Part shown: in pieces, positions 42,892-50,731 of the stretch
Numbering within the stretch: the first letter of the stretch is position 1
Layout: every line of letters begins with the position of its first letter
Assembly: GCA_963677695.2 (NCBI GenBank)
Contig: CAXXUJ010000001.1
Coordinates: forward strand, 2,108,001 to 2,172,000
DNA length: 64,000 nucleotides
Source of the DNA: SABI01 sp963677695
GTDB lineage: Bacteria > Spirochaetota > Spirochaetia > Sphaerochaetales > Sphaerochaetaceae
Reading direction: 5' to 3'
Program-made: the position numbers and the translations under genes
The notes under the pieces: generated by a model
What the model was told of the DNA's origin: nothing
What the model saw: only the letters and a program-made list of their open reading frames with translations
Database searches by the model: none

Positions 42892-44079
42892 ATGATATTC
42901 AATGAATTAAAAACTGAATTAAGAAAGCATATCCGTGACTACGGAATGTATATCGCGCTTTTTGTGATTTTCATCATCTTCGGGATTATGACGCAGGGAG
43001 TATTCCTCTCTCCGCGTAACATATCGAACCTGCTGAACCAGACCGGCTATCTCGCCGTCCTGGCAATCGGTGTCACACTGGTCATCGTCATCAGACATAT
43101 CGACCTCTCCATTGGATTCCTTTCCGGTTTCCTCGGTGCGATATCGGCCATCCTCATGGTCTTCGCCCACATGCCGGTTATCGTTGTGATTCCCGTGGTT
43201 CTTCTCCTTGGAGTGCTTGCCGGTTTGATCACCGCCTACCCGGTTGCGAAACTCGGTATCCCCGCGTTTGTCGCATCCCTTGCAGGCTGGCTGATCTATC
43301 GCGGAGCTCTTCTCCTTTCGACACTGAAGACAGGAACGATCATCATTCCCAACAAGGCGTTCAACGCGCTGGGAAATGGATACATTCCCGATATCTTCGC
43401 CTCAGAGTCCTTTCTTCCCGATGTACACAAGCTCACACTGCTTGTCGGACTTATCGCCATCGTCCTGTTTGTGATCATGAAGAACAAATCAAGGAAGATG
43501 AAAGTGGAGTACGGGTTTGAAGTCGTCTCACAGTCACTGCATGTGCTTCAGCTCGCCTTCTTCGCAGTTCTTATCGCAGTCGTCACCTGGATTCTCGCAG
43601 GGTACAACGGTATTTCCTGGACTCTGGTCATCGTACTCATCGTTGTTGCGATCTACGGTTTTGTGACCAAGAAGACCGTCCTCGGACGTCACATCTATGC
43701 AGTGGGAGGCAACCCTGAAGCGGCGGAGCTCTCGGGTATCAACGTTGAGAGGATCACCTTCATCGTCTTCGGTTCAATGGGTATGCTCAGCGCACTCTCT
43801 GGAATGCTCTTCGCTTCCCGCCTCCAGTCTGCAACGACAACAGCAGGAACACTGTTCGAACTCGACGCCATCGCTGCAGCCTATATCGGCGGTGTATCGG
43901 CAGCAGGAGGAGTAGGGTCGGTGGTAAGTTCACTTATCGGAGCTATCGTCTACACCTCACTCACATCAGGTATGAACCTGATGGGAATCGATATCTCATC
44001 GCAGTACATCGTACGCGGTGTCGTTCTTGCCCTTGCCGTTATCTTCGATGTAACGACACGAAAGATCGGAACCAAGTAA
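42892..44079 (+). CDS. Monosaccharide ABC transporter permease (GguB/XylH-like)
   Basis: A 395-residue inner-membrane permease with roughly ten to eleven helices. The segment NLLNQTGYLAVLAIGVTLVIVIRHIDLSIG and the later GGNPEAAELSGINVERITF motif, which contacts the ATPase, are typical of the sugar permease family; the extra length is usual for GguB/MmsB-like proteins. The ATG at 42892 follows AAGGAAGGG. It ends the operon with a strong terminator. Confidence 0.92.
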   Translation: MIFNELKTELRKHIRDYGMYIALFVIFIIFGIMTQGVFLSPRNISNLLNQTGYLAVLAIGVTLVIVIRHIDLSIGFLSGFLGAISAILMVFAHMPVIVVIPVVLLLGVLAGLITAYPVAKLGIPAFVASLAGWLIYRGALLLSTLKTGTIIIPNKAFNALGNGYIPDIFASESFLPDVHKLTLLVGLIAIVLFVIMKNKSRKMKVEYGFEVVSQSLHVLQLAFFAVLIAVVTWILAGYNGISWTLVIVLIVVAIYGFVTKKTVLGRHIYAVGGNPEAAELSGINVERITFIVFGSMGMLSALSGMLFASRLQSATTTAGTLFELDAIAAAYIGGVSAAGGVGSVVSSLIGAIVYTSLTSGMNLMGIDISSQYIVRGVVLALAVIFDVTTRKIGTK

Positions 44080-44103
44080 TAGAAGATTTTTCCATGGCAA
44101 TCA

Positions 44104-44128
44104 GGCGGCTTCGGCCGCCTTTGTTTTT
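44104..44128 (+). terminator. Terminator of the monosaccharide ABC operon
   Basis: GGCGGC and GCCGCC enclose a stable TTCG tetraloop and are followed by TTTGTTTTT. Confidence 0.9.
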
Positions 44129-44154
44129 GAGCAATACTTCAGTTCAACTGAATG

Positions 44155-45033
44155 CTATTCAAATAGCATGAAGCTCGCATCCCTTTTGTATTCACTGTCA
44201 TAAGAGGCTTTCTGCAGGTACAGCTTCTTATACCCTCCCTGACGACCATCGTTCAGAGCACGTATATAGAATCCCGGGAAGGCCTCTGATTCGAAGGAGA
44301 CCCCTTCTCCATTCAGGCCCGGCACTATATTGAATACCGAGTACTCGGGATGTGCTGAATCCACTCCGCCCATGATGATGGCGTGGATACCGGTATCTTT
44401 GTCGCTTAGACTGCCTTTGTTATCATAGAAGTATTTGGAAGTGATTATGTAGACTCCATCACTCCCCACCTGCTTGAGAGCTGTTCCTTCCGTACCACTT
44501 TCACCCTGTACTACGGTAATTTTCAACTCCCGCGGGTTATCAGAGAGGACGATGGAACTGTAGGAGGGTTGAAAGAGATGATACCCGTCCATAGCCTGTA
44601 CCGAGTACGTTCCTCCGACATACGATTCTTCTCCTCCCGGTACCTGTACCATTCCGAAGTCCCCTGCGTTCCCTCTTGTGTCGTACCAGGTTCCCACTAT
44701 GATGCCGTCACTGTCTATGAGCCCTGAGAACACTGCATAGTAATTGGGTTTTGTAGAATCTGCGTACCAGAAGGTGATGACATCCATATCGTACTTGCTC
44801 GGAGAGATGGTAAAATCATAGAACTTTCGCGAGGGAGTGTAATCGGCACCTTCATATACCGCGGAGAGTTCCCCGTTCTTCGTTTCAATGGCGAGATACG
44901 TTTCACCGGAATCTTCATCGAGGTACCCGTCGAGTGTCAAATCATGGAGTTTCAGCCACGAACCGTCAAGCTGTACAGCGAAGAGTGTACAGGCAATCAA
45001 GAGAAAGAAAACAACAAAGCCGAATCTTTTCAT
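44155..45033 (-). CDS. Secreted protein of unknown function with possible AbfB-like C-terminus
   Basis: A 292-residue exported protein with signal peptide MKRFGFVVFFLLIACTLFA. The cysteine at 15 is not in a standard lipobox, so it is probably secreted rather than lipidated. The middle is rich in aromatic, Gly and Asp residues and shows a repeated W-Y-type beta pattern (VITFWYADSTKPNYYAVFSG, VGTWYDTRGNAGDFG). The last ~50 residues (SFESEAFPGFYIRALNDG to DASFMLFE) resemble one lobe of the AbfB/CBM42 beta-trefoil, which binds arabinofuranose side chains. The call is tentative. It is a single gene with an inverted repeat over its promoter. Confidence 0.55.
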   Translation of the reverse strand: MKRFGFVVFFLLIACTLFAVQLDGSWLKLHDLTLDGYLDEDSGETYLAIETKNGELSAVYEGADYTPSRKFYDFTISPSKYDMDVITFWYADSTKPNYYAVFSGLIDSDGIIVGTWYDTRGNAGDFGMVQVPGGEESYVGGTYSVQAMDGYHLFQPSYSSIVLSDNPRELKITVVQGESGTEGTALKQVGSDGVYIITSKYFYDNKGSLSDKDTGIHAIIMGGVDSAHPEYSVFNIVPGLNGEGVSFESEAFPGFYIRALNDGRQGGYKKLYLQKASYDSEYKRDASFMLFE

Positions 45034-45034
45034 A

Positions 45035-45076
45035 CGCGCTCTCCTTTTCTCAAAGTATACCCCACTGGAGAGCGCG
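45035..45076 (-). promoter_or_regulatory. 10-bp inverted repeat around the promoter of the secreted-protein gene
   Basis: CGCGCTCTCC at 45035-45044 and GGAGAGCGCG at 45067-45076 are perfect complements separated by 22 bp. The minus-strand -10 TATACT (45054-45059) lies between the arms, and the proximal arm overlaps the ribosome site. This fits a dimeric or looping repressor operator, though none is identified. Confidence 0.45.
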
Positions 45077-45126
45077 GTGCAGTAAAAAAATACCCTTGAA
45101 TATATAAAGGTGTCTTAATAGCTTCT

Positions 45127-46023
45127 TTAGATCACCATATTCCGATTTTCTTCAGTAAATAATTGCTCGATCTGGGCTTCTTTCACGAGCGAAGCGAGCT
45201 CCTCGTCACTGTAGGTCTCATGTGCTGCGATTCCCTTGAGAACCATCGGGAGGAGGGAGATGTCACCTACGGTATTAAGGAATACCTGTTCATTCTTCAA
45301 GACCCAGGAGACACTCATCGCGATTGCCTCTTCTCTATCGAGAGGCATGTACCAGGTGGAGTACTTCTTATCCTGAGGTGTCTTCAGTCTCTGTGCGATT
45401 GACTTTATCGTCTGTACCGCCACTCCCTTCTTGCTGCAGACTTCGAGCAGGTTATTGAAGTCAGTCCTGTACTTCTCATCCTGCATCATCGTGTAGTTGT
45501 ATGGGAGAAGAACGGAGTCGAACGGGTAGCGTTCGAGGCTTCGAAGGTGCATTTCCGCCGTCTGGATTCCATGTCCGGTCACACCGATATAGGAAATCAA
45601 TCCCTGCTCCTTCGCTTCGATGGCTGCCTCCAGGGCCCCGCCGGGTCCCATGGCTGTCTGCCACCCCTCTTCATCAACGAGGCAGTGGAACTGCAGGAGG
45701 TCGATATGGTCTGTCTGAAGGCGTTCAAGTGATTCATTGAGTTCTCTCCAGGCTCCTTCCTTTGTCCTCTCTCCTGTTTTCGAGGCAAGAAAGTAGCTTC
45801 CCCTCGCATGTTTCATCCAGGGTCCGAGACGCACCTCTGCTTCCCCGTAGGAACGGGCAGTATCGATATGGTTGATGCCGTATTCATTGATCAGTTCCAT
45901 GGTGCGGTCGGCATCTTCCTGTGATACAAAGGCGAGAGAAGCGGCACCGAAAAGGGCGCGCGTGCTGAGGTGTCCGGTACTGCCGAACATCATTTTCGAA
46001 ATGAATTTACTATTCTGATCCAT
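45127..46023 (-). CDS. Aldo/keto reductase
   Basis: A 298-residue NAD(P)H-dependent reductase. The catalytic set is present: Asp and Tyr in DTARSYGEAEVRLG, Lys in FLASKTGERTKEG and His in LLQFHCLVDEEG. The nucleotide-binding C-terminus is somewhat atypical. The ATG at 46023 follows GGAGGATATTC; a longer reading upstream lacks a ribosome site. The substrate is unknown. It lies 17 bp after the glgA stop region on the same strand, so co-transcription with glgA is possible. Confidence 0.87.
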   Translation of the reverse strand: MDQNSKFISKMMFGSTGHLSTRALFGAASLAFVSQEDADRTMELINEYGINHIDTARSYGEAEVRLGPWMKHARGSYFLASKTGERTKEGAWRELNESLERLQTDHIDLLQFHCLVDEEGWQTAMGPGGALEAAIEAKEQGLISYIGVTGHGIQTAEMHLRSLERYPFDSVLLPYNYTMMQDEKYRTDFNNLLEVCSKKGVAVQTIKSIAQRLKTPQDKKYSTWYMPLDREEAIAMSVSWVLKNEQVFLNTVGDISLLPMVLKGIAAHETYSDEELASLVKEAQIEQLFTEENRNMVI

Positions 46024-46099
46024 GAATATCCTCCGTACCTGTAAAGATACCACAGGAATAAGGGGGAGGAAAGGATATGTCACCTATAACGGTCGGGAA

Positions 46100-47581
46100 T
46101 CAGCCTTTCCCGATTCTGTCCAGCGACCACTGATAGAGGTTGCGGTACTGCTCCGCAGACCCTTCCCAGGAGAACCTTCTGCTCATCGCCTCTTTTCTCA
46201 TCTTGTCGATATGGTCCTTTCTATCATACCAGGTGCTCACAGCCCATCCGACGGTGTAGTAGATATTCAGGGGGGTCAGATCATCGAAAAGAAAACCGGT
46301 ACCTTCCCCTGTGTATTCGTTGTACTGCTCCACCGTGTCGGCAAGTCCTCCAGTACGCCGCACGATGGGGAGGGTCCCGTAACTGAGCGAGTAGAGCTGG
46401 TTGAGTCCGCAGGGCTCGTACCTGCTCGGCATGAGAAAGAAGTCTGAAGCTCCCTCCACGAGGTGAGCGAGACGGTTGCTGTAAGTGATATAGGTCTTCA
46501 AATTAGGACAGGAGGCATCGAGATTTCTCAGTTCCTGTTCACACCAATCCTCTCCCGTTCCGACGATGATAAACTGCACGACCATGTCATGGAGAATGCT
46601 GTAGAGTTTTCCGTGACCGGGACCGCAGAGATCCCCGAACCCTTTCTGATCGACAAGGCGGCTCACCATACCGATGAGGGGGATGTCGGGATTCACTTCC
46701 AGTCCCGCTTCCTCCTGAAGCTGCATCTTCAGTTTCGCCTTGTTCTCAAGGGTATCATAGGTGAAGTTGAGAGGGGCAAGGAAGGGATCATCCTTTGGAT
46801 TCCATTCACCATAGTCCATACCGTTTACGATACCGAACAGATCATGTTCCCTGTAACGAAGCGATCCGTCGAGTGAGTAACCGAAGGCTTCTGTCTTGAT
46901 CTCTTCTGCGTAGGAGGGAGAGACGGTCGAGACGATCTCTGCATTCTCTATCCCCATCTTCAGGTAGTTTATATCACCCATGTGGGTCCCGTGGTGGTAG
47001 GAAATCTCATCAAGGGAGAGGGGAATGGCACCTGCCATCTCTGTCCCGTAATTTCCTTGGTACCCGAGGTTATGAATCGTCATGATCGAGGAGGTGCTCC
47101 AGAACTGTCCCCACCTTTCCTTAACCTTGAGCAGGAGAGGGACGGGGCCGGAGGGCCAGTCGTGGCAGTGCATCACATCGGGAATCCAGTCGAGTTTTCT
47201 GCAGAGCTCGAAACTCGCCACTGAAAGGAGCGCGTAGCGCTGCGGGTTGTCATCGAAGGAGGAGGATGGGGTAGGTCCGTATATTCCCATTCTTCCATAG
47301 TAGTGTTCATGTTCTATGAAGTAGACGGGAACTTCAGTTCCCGGGAGGTTGGTCGTCAGTACCTGACACCACTCTTCTCCATATCCCATGTGGACACACA
47401 TCGTTCCAAGGTCAGTGAGAGAATCCTTCGGGATCGAGTAGTAGCGGGGCATGATGATCCTGACATCATCTCCCTGATTATGAAGTTCTACACTGAGGGC
47501 TCCCACCATATCTGCCAGTCCGCCCGATTTCGCGAAGGGAACCGATTCACTTGCTACCATGAGGATTCGACGTGATTTCAC
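46100..47581 (-). CDS. glgA: Glycogen synthase
   Basis: A 493-residue GT5 glycosyltransferase that extends alpha-1,4-glucan from ADP-glucose. The ADP-glucose motif KSGGLADMVGAL starts at Lys18. The acceptor region has HCHDWPSGPVPLLL and IHNLGYQG, and the C-terminal domain has MVSRLVDQKGFGDL and PSRYEPCGLNQLYSLSYG with the catalytic Glu, then RRTGGLADTVEQYN. Length is normal for bacteria. No other glg genes are nearby. Confidence 0.93.
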   Translation of the reverse strand: MKSRRILMVASESVPFAKSGGLADMVGALSVELHNQGDDVRIIMPRYYSIPKDSLTDLGTMCVHMGYGEEWCQVLTTNLPGTEVPVYFIEHEHYYGRMGIYGPTPSSSFDDNPQRYALLSVASFELCRKLDWIPDVMHCHDWPSGPVPLLLKVKERWGQFWSTSSIMTIHNLGYQGNYGTEMAGAIPLSLDEISYHHGTHMGDINYLKMGIENAEIVSTVSPSYAEEIKTEAFGYSLDGSLRYREHDLFGIVNGMDYGEWNPKDDPFLAPLNFTYDTLENKAKLKMQLQEEAGLEVNPDIPLIGMVSRLVDQKGFGDLCGPGHGKLYSILHDMVVQFIIVGTGEDWCEQELRNLDASCPNLKTYITYSNRLAHLVEGASDFFLMPSRYEPCGLNQLYSLSYGTLPIVRRTGGLADTVEQYNEYTGEGTGFLFDDLTPLNIYYTVGWAVSTWYDRKDHIDKMRKEAMSRRFSWEGSAEQYRNLYQWSLDRIGKG

Positions 47582-47719
47582 TATGCTACTCCTGATCCTG
47601 ATTTATCCCTATTTTACGGGGCTTTATAAGGAAACTCAATAAATTCTTTGAAAGAGTTTCTTTTCTTGAATGATATCAGTGTGTATATTGAACCATAGAT
47701 CAATACAAGGAGTACACCA

Positions 47720-47896
47720 ATGGAAACAACAGAAGCAATTCTTGAAGCAATGAAGAAAGCGGGAGAACCGATGAGCGCCGGACAGATCGCCGATGCAACC
47801 GGTATCGACAGAAAAGAGATCGATAAGGCAATGAAGGTGATGAAGAAGGATGAGTCCATCGTCTCACCGAAGCGCTGCTACTGGGAACCGAAATAA
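47720..47896 (+). CDS. Small winged-helix-like putative transcriptional regulator (58 aa)
   Basis: A 58-residue protein (METTEAILEAMKKAGEPM...) that is easily missed. AAGGAG at 47707-47712 precedes the ATG and a terminator follows the stop. Residues ~5-50 fit a winged helix: one helix (AILEAMKKA), a helix-turn-helix (SAGQIADATGIDRKEIDKAMKVM) and a wing ending SPKRCYWEP. Short proteins of this kind are usually annotated as transcriptional regulators; the target is unknown. It is divergent from glgA, but linkage to glycogen control is only a guess. Confidence 0.75.
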   Translation: METTEAILEAMKKAGEPMSAGQIADATGIDRKEIDKAMKVMKKDESIVSPKRCYWEPK

Positions 47897-47934
47897 CCTA
47901 TCATCAGTACATACAGCACATCTCATTTCAGAAG

Positions 47935-47969
47935 AGAGGAGCAGGATGAATTCCCGCTCCTCTTGGTTT
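47935..47969 (+). terminator. Terminator of the small regulator gene
   Basis: AGAGGAGC and GCTCCTCT pair around a 13-base loop, followed by TGGTTTT. Confidence 0.7.
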
Positions 47970-48112
47970 TACAGCATATTTCAGTAGGTTGGGTGTAAGC
48001 TCGGTTTTTTTTTAAGTGGTCCTTCTCTTCGCTATGTCTATTCGTTGTATAAAGGTTCATGCTTCTCTATACTGTAACAAATTGAATGAATCTGTGAGGG
48101 AGTGTGTTTCCT

Positions 48113-48607
48113 ATGAACGAGAAGATCCTTATTATCGCAACAGGCGGAACCTTTGATAAGAAGTATGATGAGATTGCAGGAGCTCTCACCTTCAAGACCT
48201 CTCATCTCCCTCAGATCATGGAGATAGTCCGGTGCACGCTGGATTACGAGCTCCTTTTCCTTCCCCTCAAAGACAGTCTATTCATGGAAGACAGCGACAG
48301 GGCTTCAATCCTTGAAGCCTGCAGGAACAGCGATGCTGATAACATCATCATCATTCATGGAACCGATACGATGGTGAAGAGTGCTCAGCTGCTCGGACCG
48401 GCAGAGCTTGATAAGACCATCATCCTTACCGGAGCGATGGTTCCCTACAGTGTTTCCGGTTCTGATGCCGTGTTCAATCTCGGGTCTGCCATAGCCTTTG
48501 TTCAGGAAAAGAAGAGCGGAGTCTATATCACCATGAATGGACGCTGTTTCGACTGGGACAATGTAATCAAGAACAAGGCGCAAGGGATATTCGAAACCCT
48601 TCGATGA
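48113..48607 (+). CDS. Single-domain asparaginase-like protein
   Basis: A 164-residue protein matching only the N-terminal domain of L-asparaginase. It keeps the nucleophile region IIATGGTFDKKYDE, the second catalytic Thr-Asp pair in IIHGTDTMVKSA and the conserved TGAMVPYSVSGSDAVFNLG. Full-length enzymes are ~330 residues, so the C-terminal domain is missing, and the gene ends cleanly at QGIFETLR with a stop. The remaining bases to the next gene show no continuation, so it is a natural short form or an old truncation. Asparagine, glutamine or another amide could be the substrate. Confidence 0.8.
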   Translation: MNEKILIIATGGTFDKKYDEIAGALTFKTSHLPQIMEIVRCTLDYELLFLPLKDSLFMEDSDRASILEACRNSDADNIIIIHGTDTMVKSAQLLGPAELDKTIILTGAMVPYSVSGSDAVFNLGSAIAFVQEKKSGVYITMNGRCFDWDNVIKNKAQGIFETLR

Positions 48608-48676
48608 GATTTCGCAAGAAGTGACCGGTGAATCCATTCAAACACGTTCCCTGTAATCGTGTATACTTAAGGATGT

Positions 48677-49387
48677 ATGGACACAGAGAAACGTATCATC
48701 GGACAGCTGAAAGAATCCTCTCTTCATGAGCAGCTCAAGGACATGTACCGGGAAAAGCTCGGTGGAGAGACCGAGTGCGCACTCGATGGATATATCGCCG
48801 ACCTCTATACCGGTTCGCGGATCATCGAGATCCAGACAGGGAATTTCTCGAATATAGGGAGAAAGCTCCTGAAGCTCCTTGATTTCTATGATATCACACT
48901 GGTGTATCCCCTTGTTCGAAGGAAGGAACTGCTTCTCTATGATGAGCATGGTACTCTGGTGAAAAAACGGAAATCTCCCTTGAGAGGAGTGCCCGCCCAC
49001 GCGGCGAAGGAACTGATACGGATTCCTGCCCTTGCCCTCCATCCCCGGTTTACTTTTGAGCTGCTGCTGGTGAGTGTGAGAGAGGCGAGAGCGGATGACG
49101 GAAAAGGGAGCTGGAGAAGAAAGGGGGTGAGCATCGTAGACAGGGAGCTTATTTCCGTTGATGAGGTGCTCAGGTTTACTTGCCCTTCCGATTATCTTTC
49201 TCTTCTTCCCGCTTCTCTTCCCGACGAGTTCACCAACCGCGATATAGCCGATCATGGGAAGCTGACCCTTTCTCAGGCTTCAAAGCTCTCCTGGTTCCTC
49301 AGCAGGATAGGGGTGATCACAAGAGAGGGAAAGAGAGGGCGTTCATACCTGTATTACGTAGCAGATACACTGGGAAGCGAGGGGTGA
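48677..49387 (+). CDS. Unassigned protein with possible nuclease-like N-domain and C-terminal winged helix
   Basis: A 236-residue soluble protein that I do not recognise. The N-terminal half has DGYIADLYTGSRIIEIQTGN followed by a basic helix (GRKLLKLL); the Asp...Glu-X-Gln arrangement is reminiscent of PD-(D/E)XK nuclease folds. The central part is basic (RRKELLLYDEHGTLVKKRKS). The C-terminal ~60 residues look like a winged helix (TNRDIADHGKLTLSQASKLSWFLSRIGVI). It is convergent with the LacI gene. A TATACT box is 9 bases before its AAGGATG start region. Confidence 0.45.
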   Translation: MDTEKRIIGQLKESSLHEQLKDMYREKLGGETECALDGYIADLYTGSRIIEIQTGNFSNIGRKLLKLLDFYDITLVYPLVRRKELLLYDEHGTLVKKRKSPLRGVPAHAAKELIRIPALALHPRFTFELLLVSVREARADDGKGSWRRKGVSIVDRELISVDEVLRFTCPSDYLSLLPASLPDEFTNRDIADHGKLTLSQASKLSWFLSRIGVITREGKRGRSYLYYVADTLGSEG

Positions 49388-49398
49388 GTCCTTATTCT

Positions 49399-50481
49399 CT
49401 ACAGATGGACGTAGAGGTTGGTTACCAGGTCCTTGTTCTCTGCCATGACGATATTGTGGATGATCTCTGTGTTCTCAAAAGGAGTCCCTTCGGGAGCTTC
49501 AAGAATTCTCTCCAGCACTTTAACCGTATAGTAACCCTGTAGTATCGGGTTCTGGTAGATCGCGGCAGTCAGGAGATTCGTTTCCAGATGGCTGATCGCA
49601 GTCTTGTCCAGGTCATGGAGTACCGTGACCGTATTATGGTAGTCAAGGGTATCGATCGCATCAAGGAAGAGCCTGTTGAAGGCGGGAATAAGGTAGACGG
49701 CGTCCACCTTTCCCTCTCTCTCCGTGAGGATATCACGTATCTGTGAGTCCATCAGCTCGGGCTGGTAGTGTGTGGTGATCATTCTGATCTCACACGCGAT
49801 ACGGGGGTACTGCTCTCTCATGATCTGAAGGAAGCCTTTCAGACGTTCGGTGTTGATGTCAGGTGCATCAGAGTAGGTGGAGGTATCTTCATTGAGATTG
49901 ATCACAAGGACAGAACTCTGCTCTTTCAGTCTGAGCATCTTTCCTATGAATTCCGCCGCTATCCTGCCCCCTGCGGCATAATCGCTTCCAATGTAGCAGG
50001 TTCTCTTGCTCCTCGGCGCATCGACGTTGAAGGTGACATAGGGAATGTTAAAGGAATCGATCTTCGCAATGATCCGGTCCATGTCGTACTTTCTCTGATT
50101 GACGAAACCGACAGCATCGAGACCAGCCTCGTAGAGTCGTTCGAGTTCACTGATATAGAGATCTGAATCATACTCGGGAATATTATGGTAGGTGATGCGG
50201 TAATTGAATCCCTCTAGCTGCTGAGCAGCGACATCGACTCCACGTCTGATCTCGTCCCAGAAGTAGGCTGGGAGGGAGGAGGAGAAGAGGGCAATGCGCC
50301 GCTGCTTGTTTCTTACCAGAACCTGAGAGGCTTTGGAGGGGACGTAGTTATGTTTTTTCGCAAAGGCGGTGATCTCATCCTTCAGGTCCTGCGATACATA
50401 CCCTGTTCCGTTCAGTGCCCTGCTCACCGTGATGAGAGATATTCCAAGTCTCTTTGCAATTTCTTTTTGTGTTATACGCAT
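49399..50481 (-). CDS. LacI-family transcriptional regulator
   Basis: A 360-residue repressor. The DNA-binding head is at residues 1-50 (ITQKEIAKRLGISLITVSRALNGTGYVSQDL), followed by the hinge KASQVLVRNKQRRIALFSS and a sugar-binding periplasmic-type domain. The ATG at 50481 gives the normal LacI opening MRITQKEIA; a longer reading from 50583 adds residues with no family equivalent. It is divergent from the GH31 operon, and an 18-bp palindrome over that promoter is its likely operator. The inducer is probably an alpha-xyloside or its product. Confidence 0.9.
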   Translation of the reverse strand: MRITQKEIAKRLGISLITVSRALNGTGYVSQDLKDEITAFAKKHNYVPSKASQVLVRNKQRRIALFSSSLPAYFWDEIRRGVDVAAQQLEGFNYRITYHNIPEYDSDLYISELERLYEAGLDAVGFVNQRKYDMDRIIAKIDSFNIPYVTFNVDAPRSKRTCYIGSDYAAGGRIAAEFIGKMLRLKEQSSVLVINLNEDTSTYSDAPDINTERLKGFLQIMREQYPRIACEIRMITTHYQPELMDSQIRDILTEREGKVDAVYLIPAFNRLFLDAIDTLDYHNTVTVLHDLDKTAISHLETNLLTAAIYQNPILQGYYTVKVLERILEAPEGTPFENTEIIHNIVMAENKDLVTNLYVHL

Positions 50482-50630
50482 ATCACATTCCTGACCTTCA
50501 GCAGAAACAGGGAAAAAGGGGGTATTCCTTTCCATTTCTGCCTCTGTATCCACGATTATACGGTACATGGATGCATAAAACAATGATAATTACAAAAAAG
50601 TCAATTTCTCTTAGTTGGCATAATTTTTAT

Positions 50631-50659
50631 TTGACAACTGATATATCGTATGATATACG
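50631..50659 (+). promoter_or_regulatory. Sigma-70-type promoter of the binding-protein/GH31 operon
   Basis: TTGACA (50631-50636) and TATACG (50654-50659) are separated by 17 bp. The -10 lies inside the palindromic operator. Confidence 0.8.
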
Positions 50660-50667
50660 TATATCAT
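50650..50667. promoter_or_regulatory. LacI-type operator, 18-bp perfect palindrome
   Basis: ATGATATACGTATATCAT is fully self-complementary with a central CG, the usual form for LacI-family operators. It covers the -10 element, so binding should block RNA polymerase. The divergent LacI regulator is the likely ligand-responsive repressor. Confidence 0.8.
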
Positions 50668-50731
50668 ATCCTCCTTAACGGAGGAATTAATTTGAAAGTT
50701 TTTCATGCCATACAAAAAAAGGAGGTATCGA

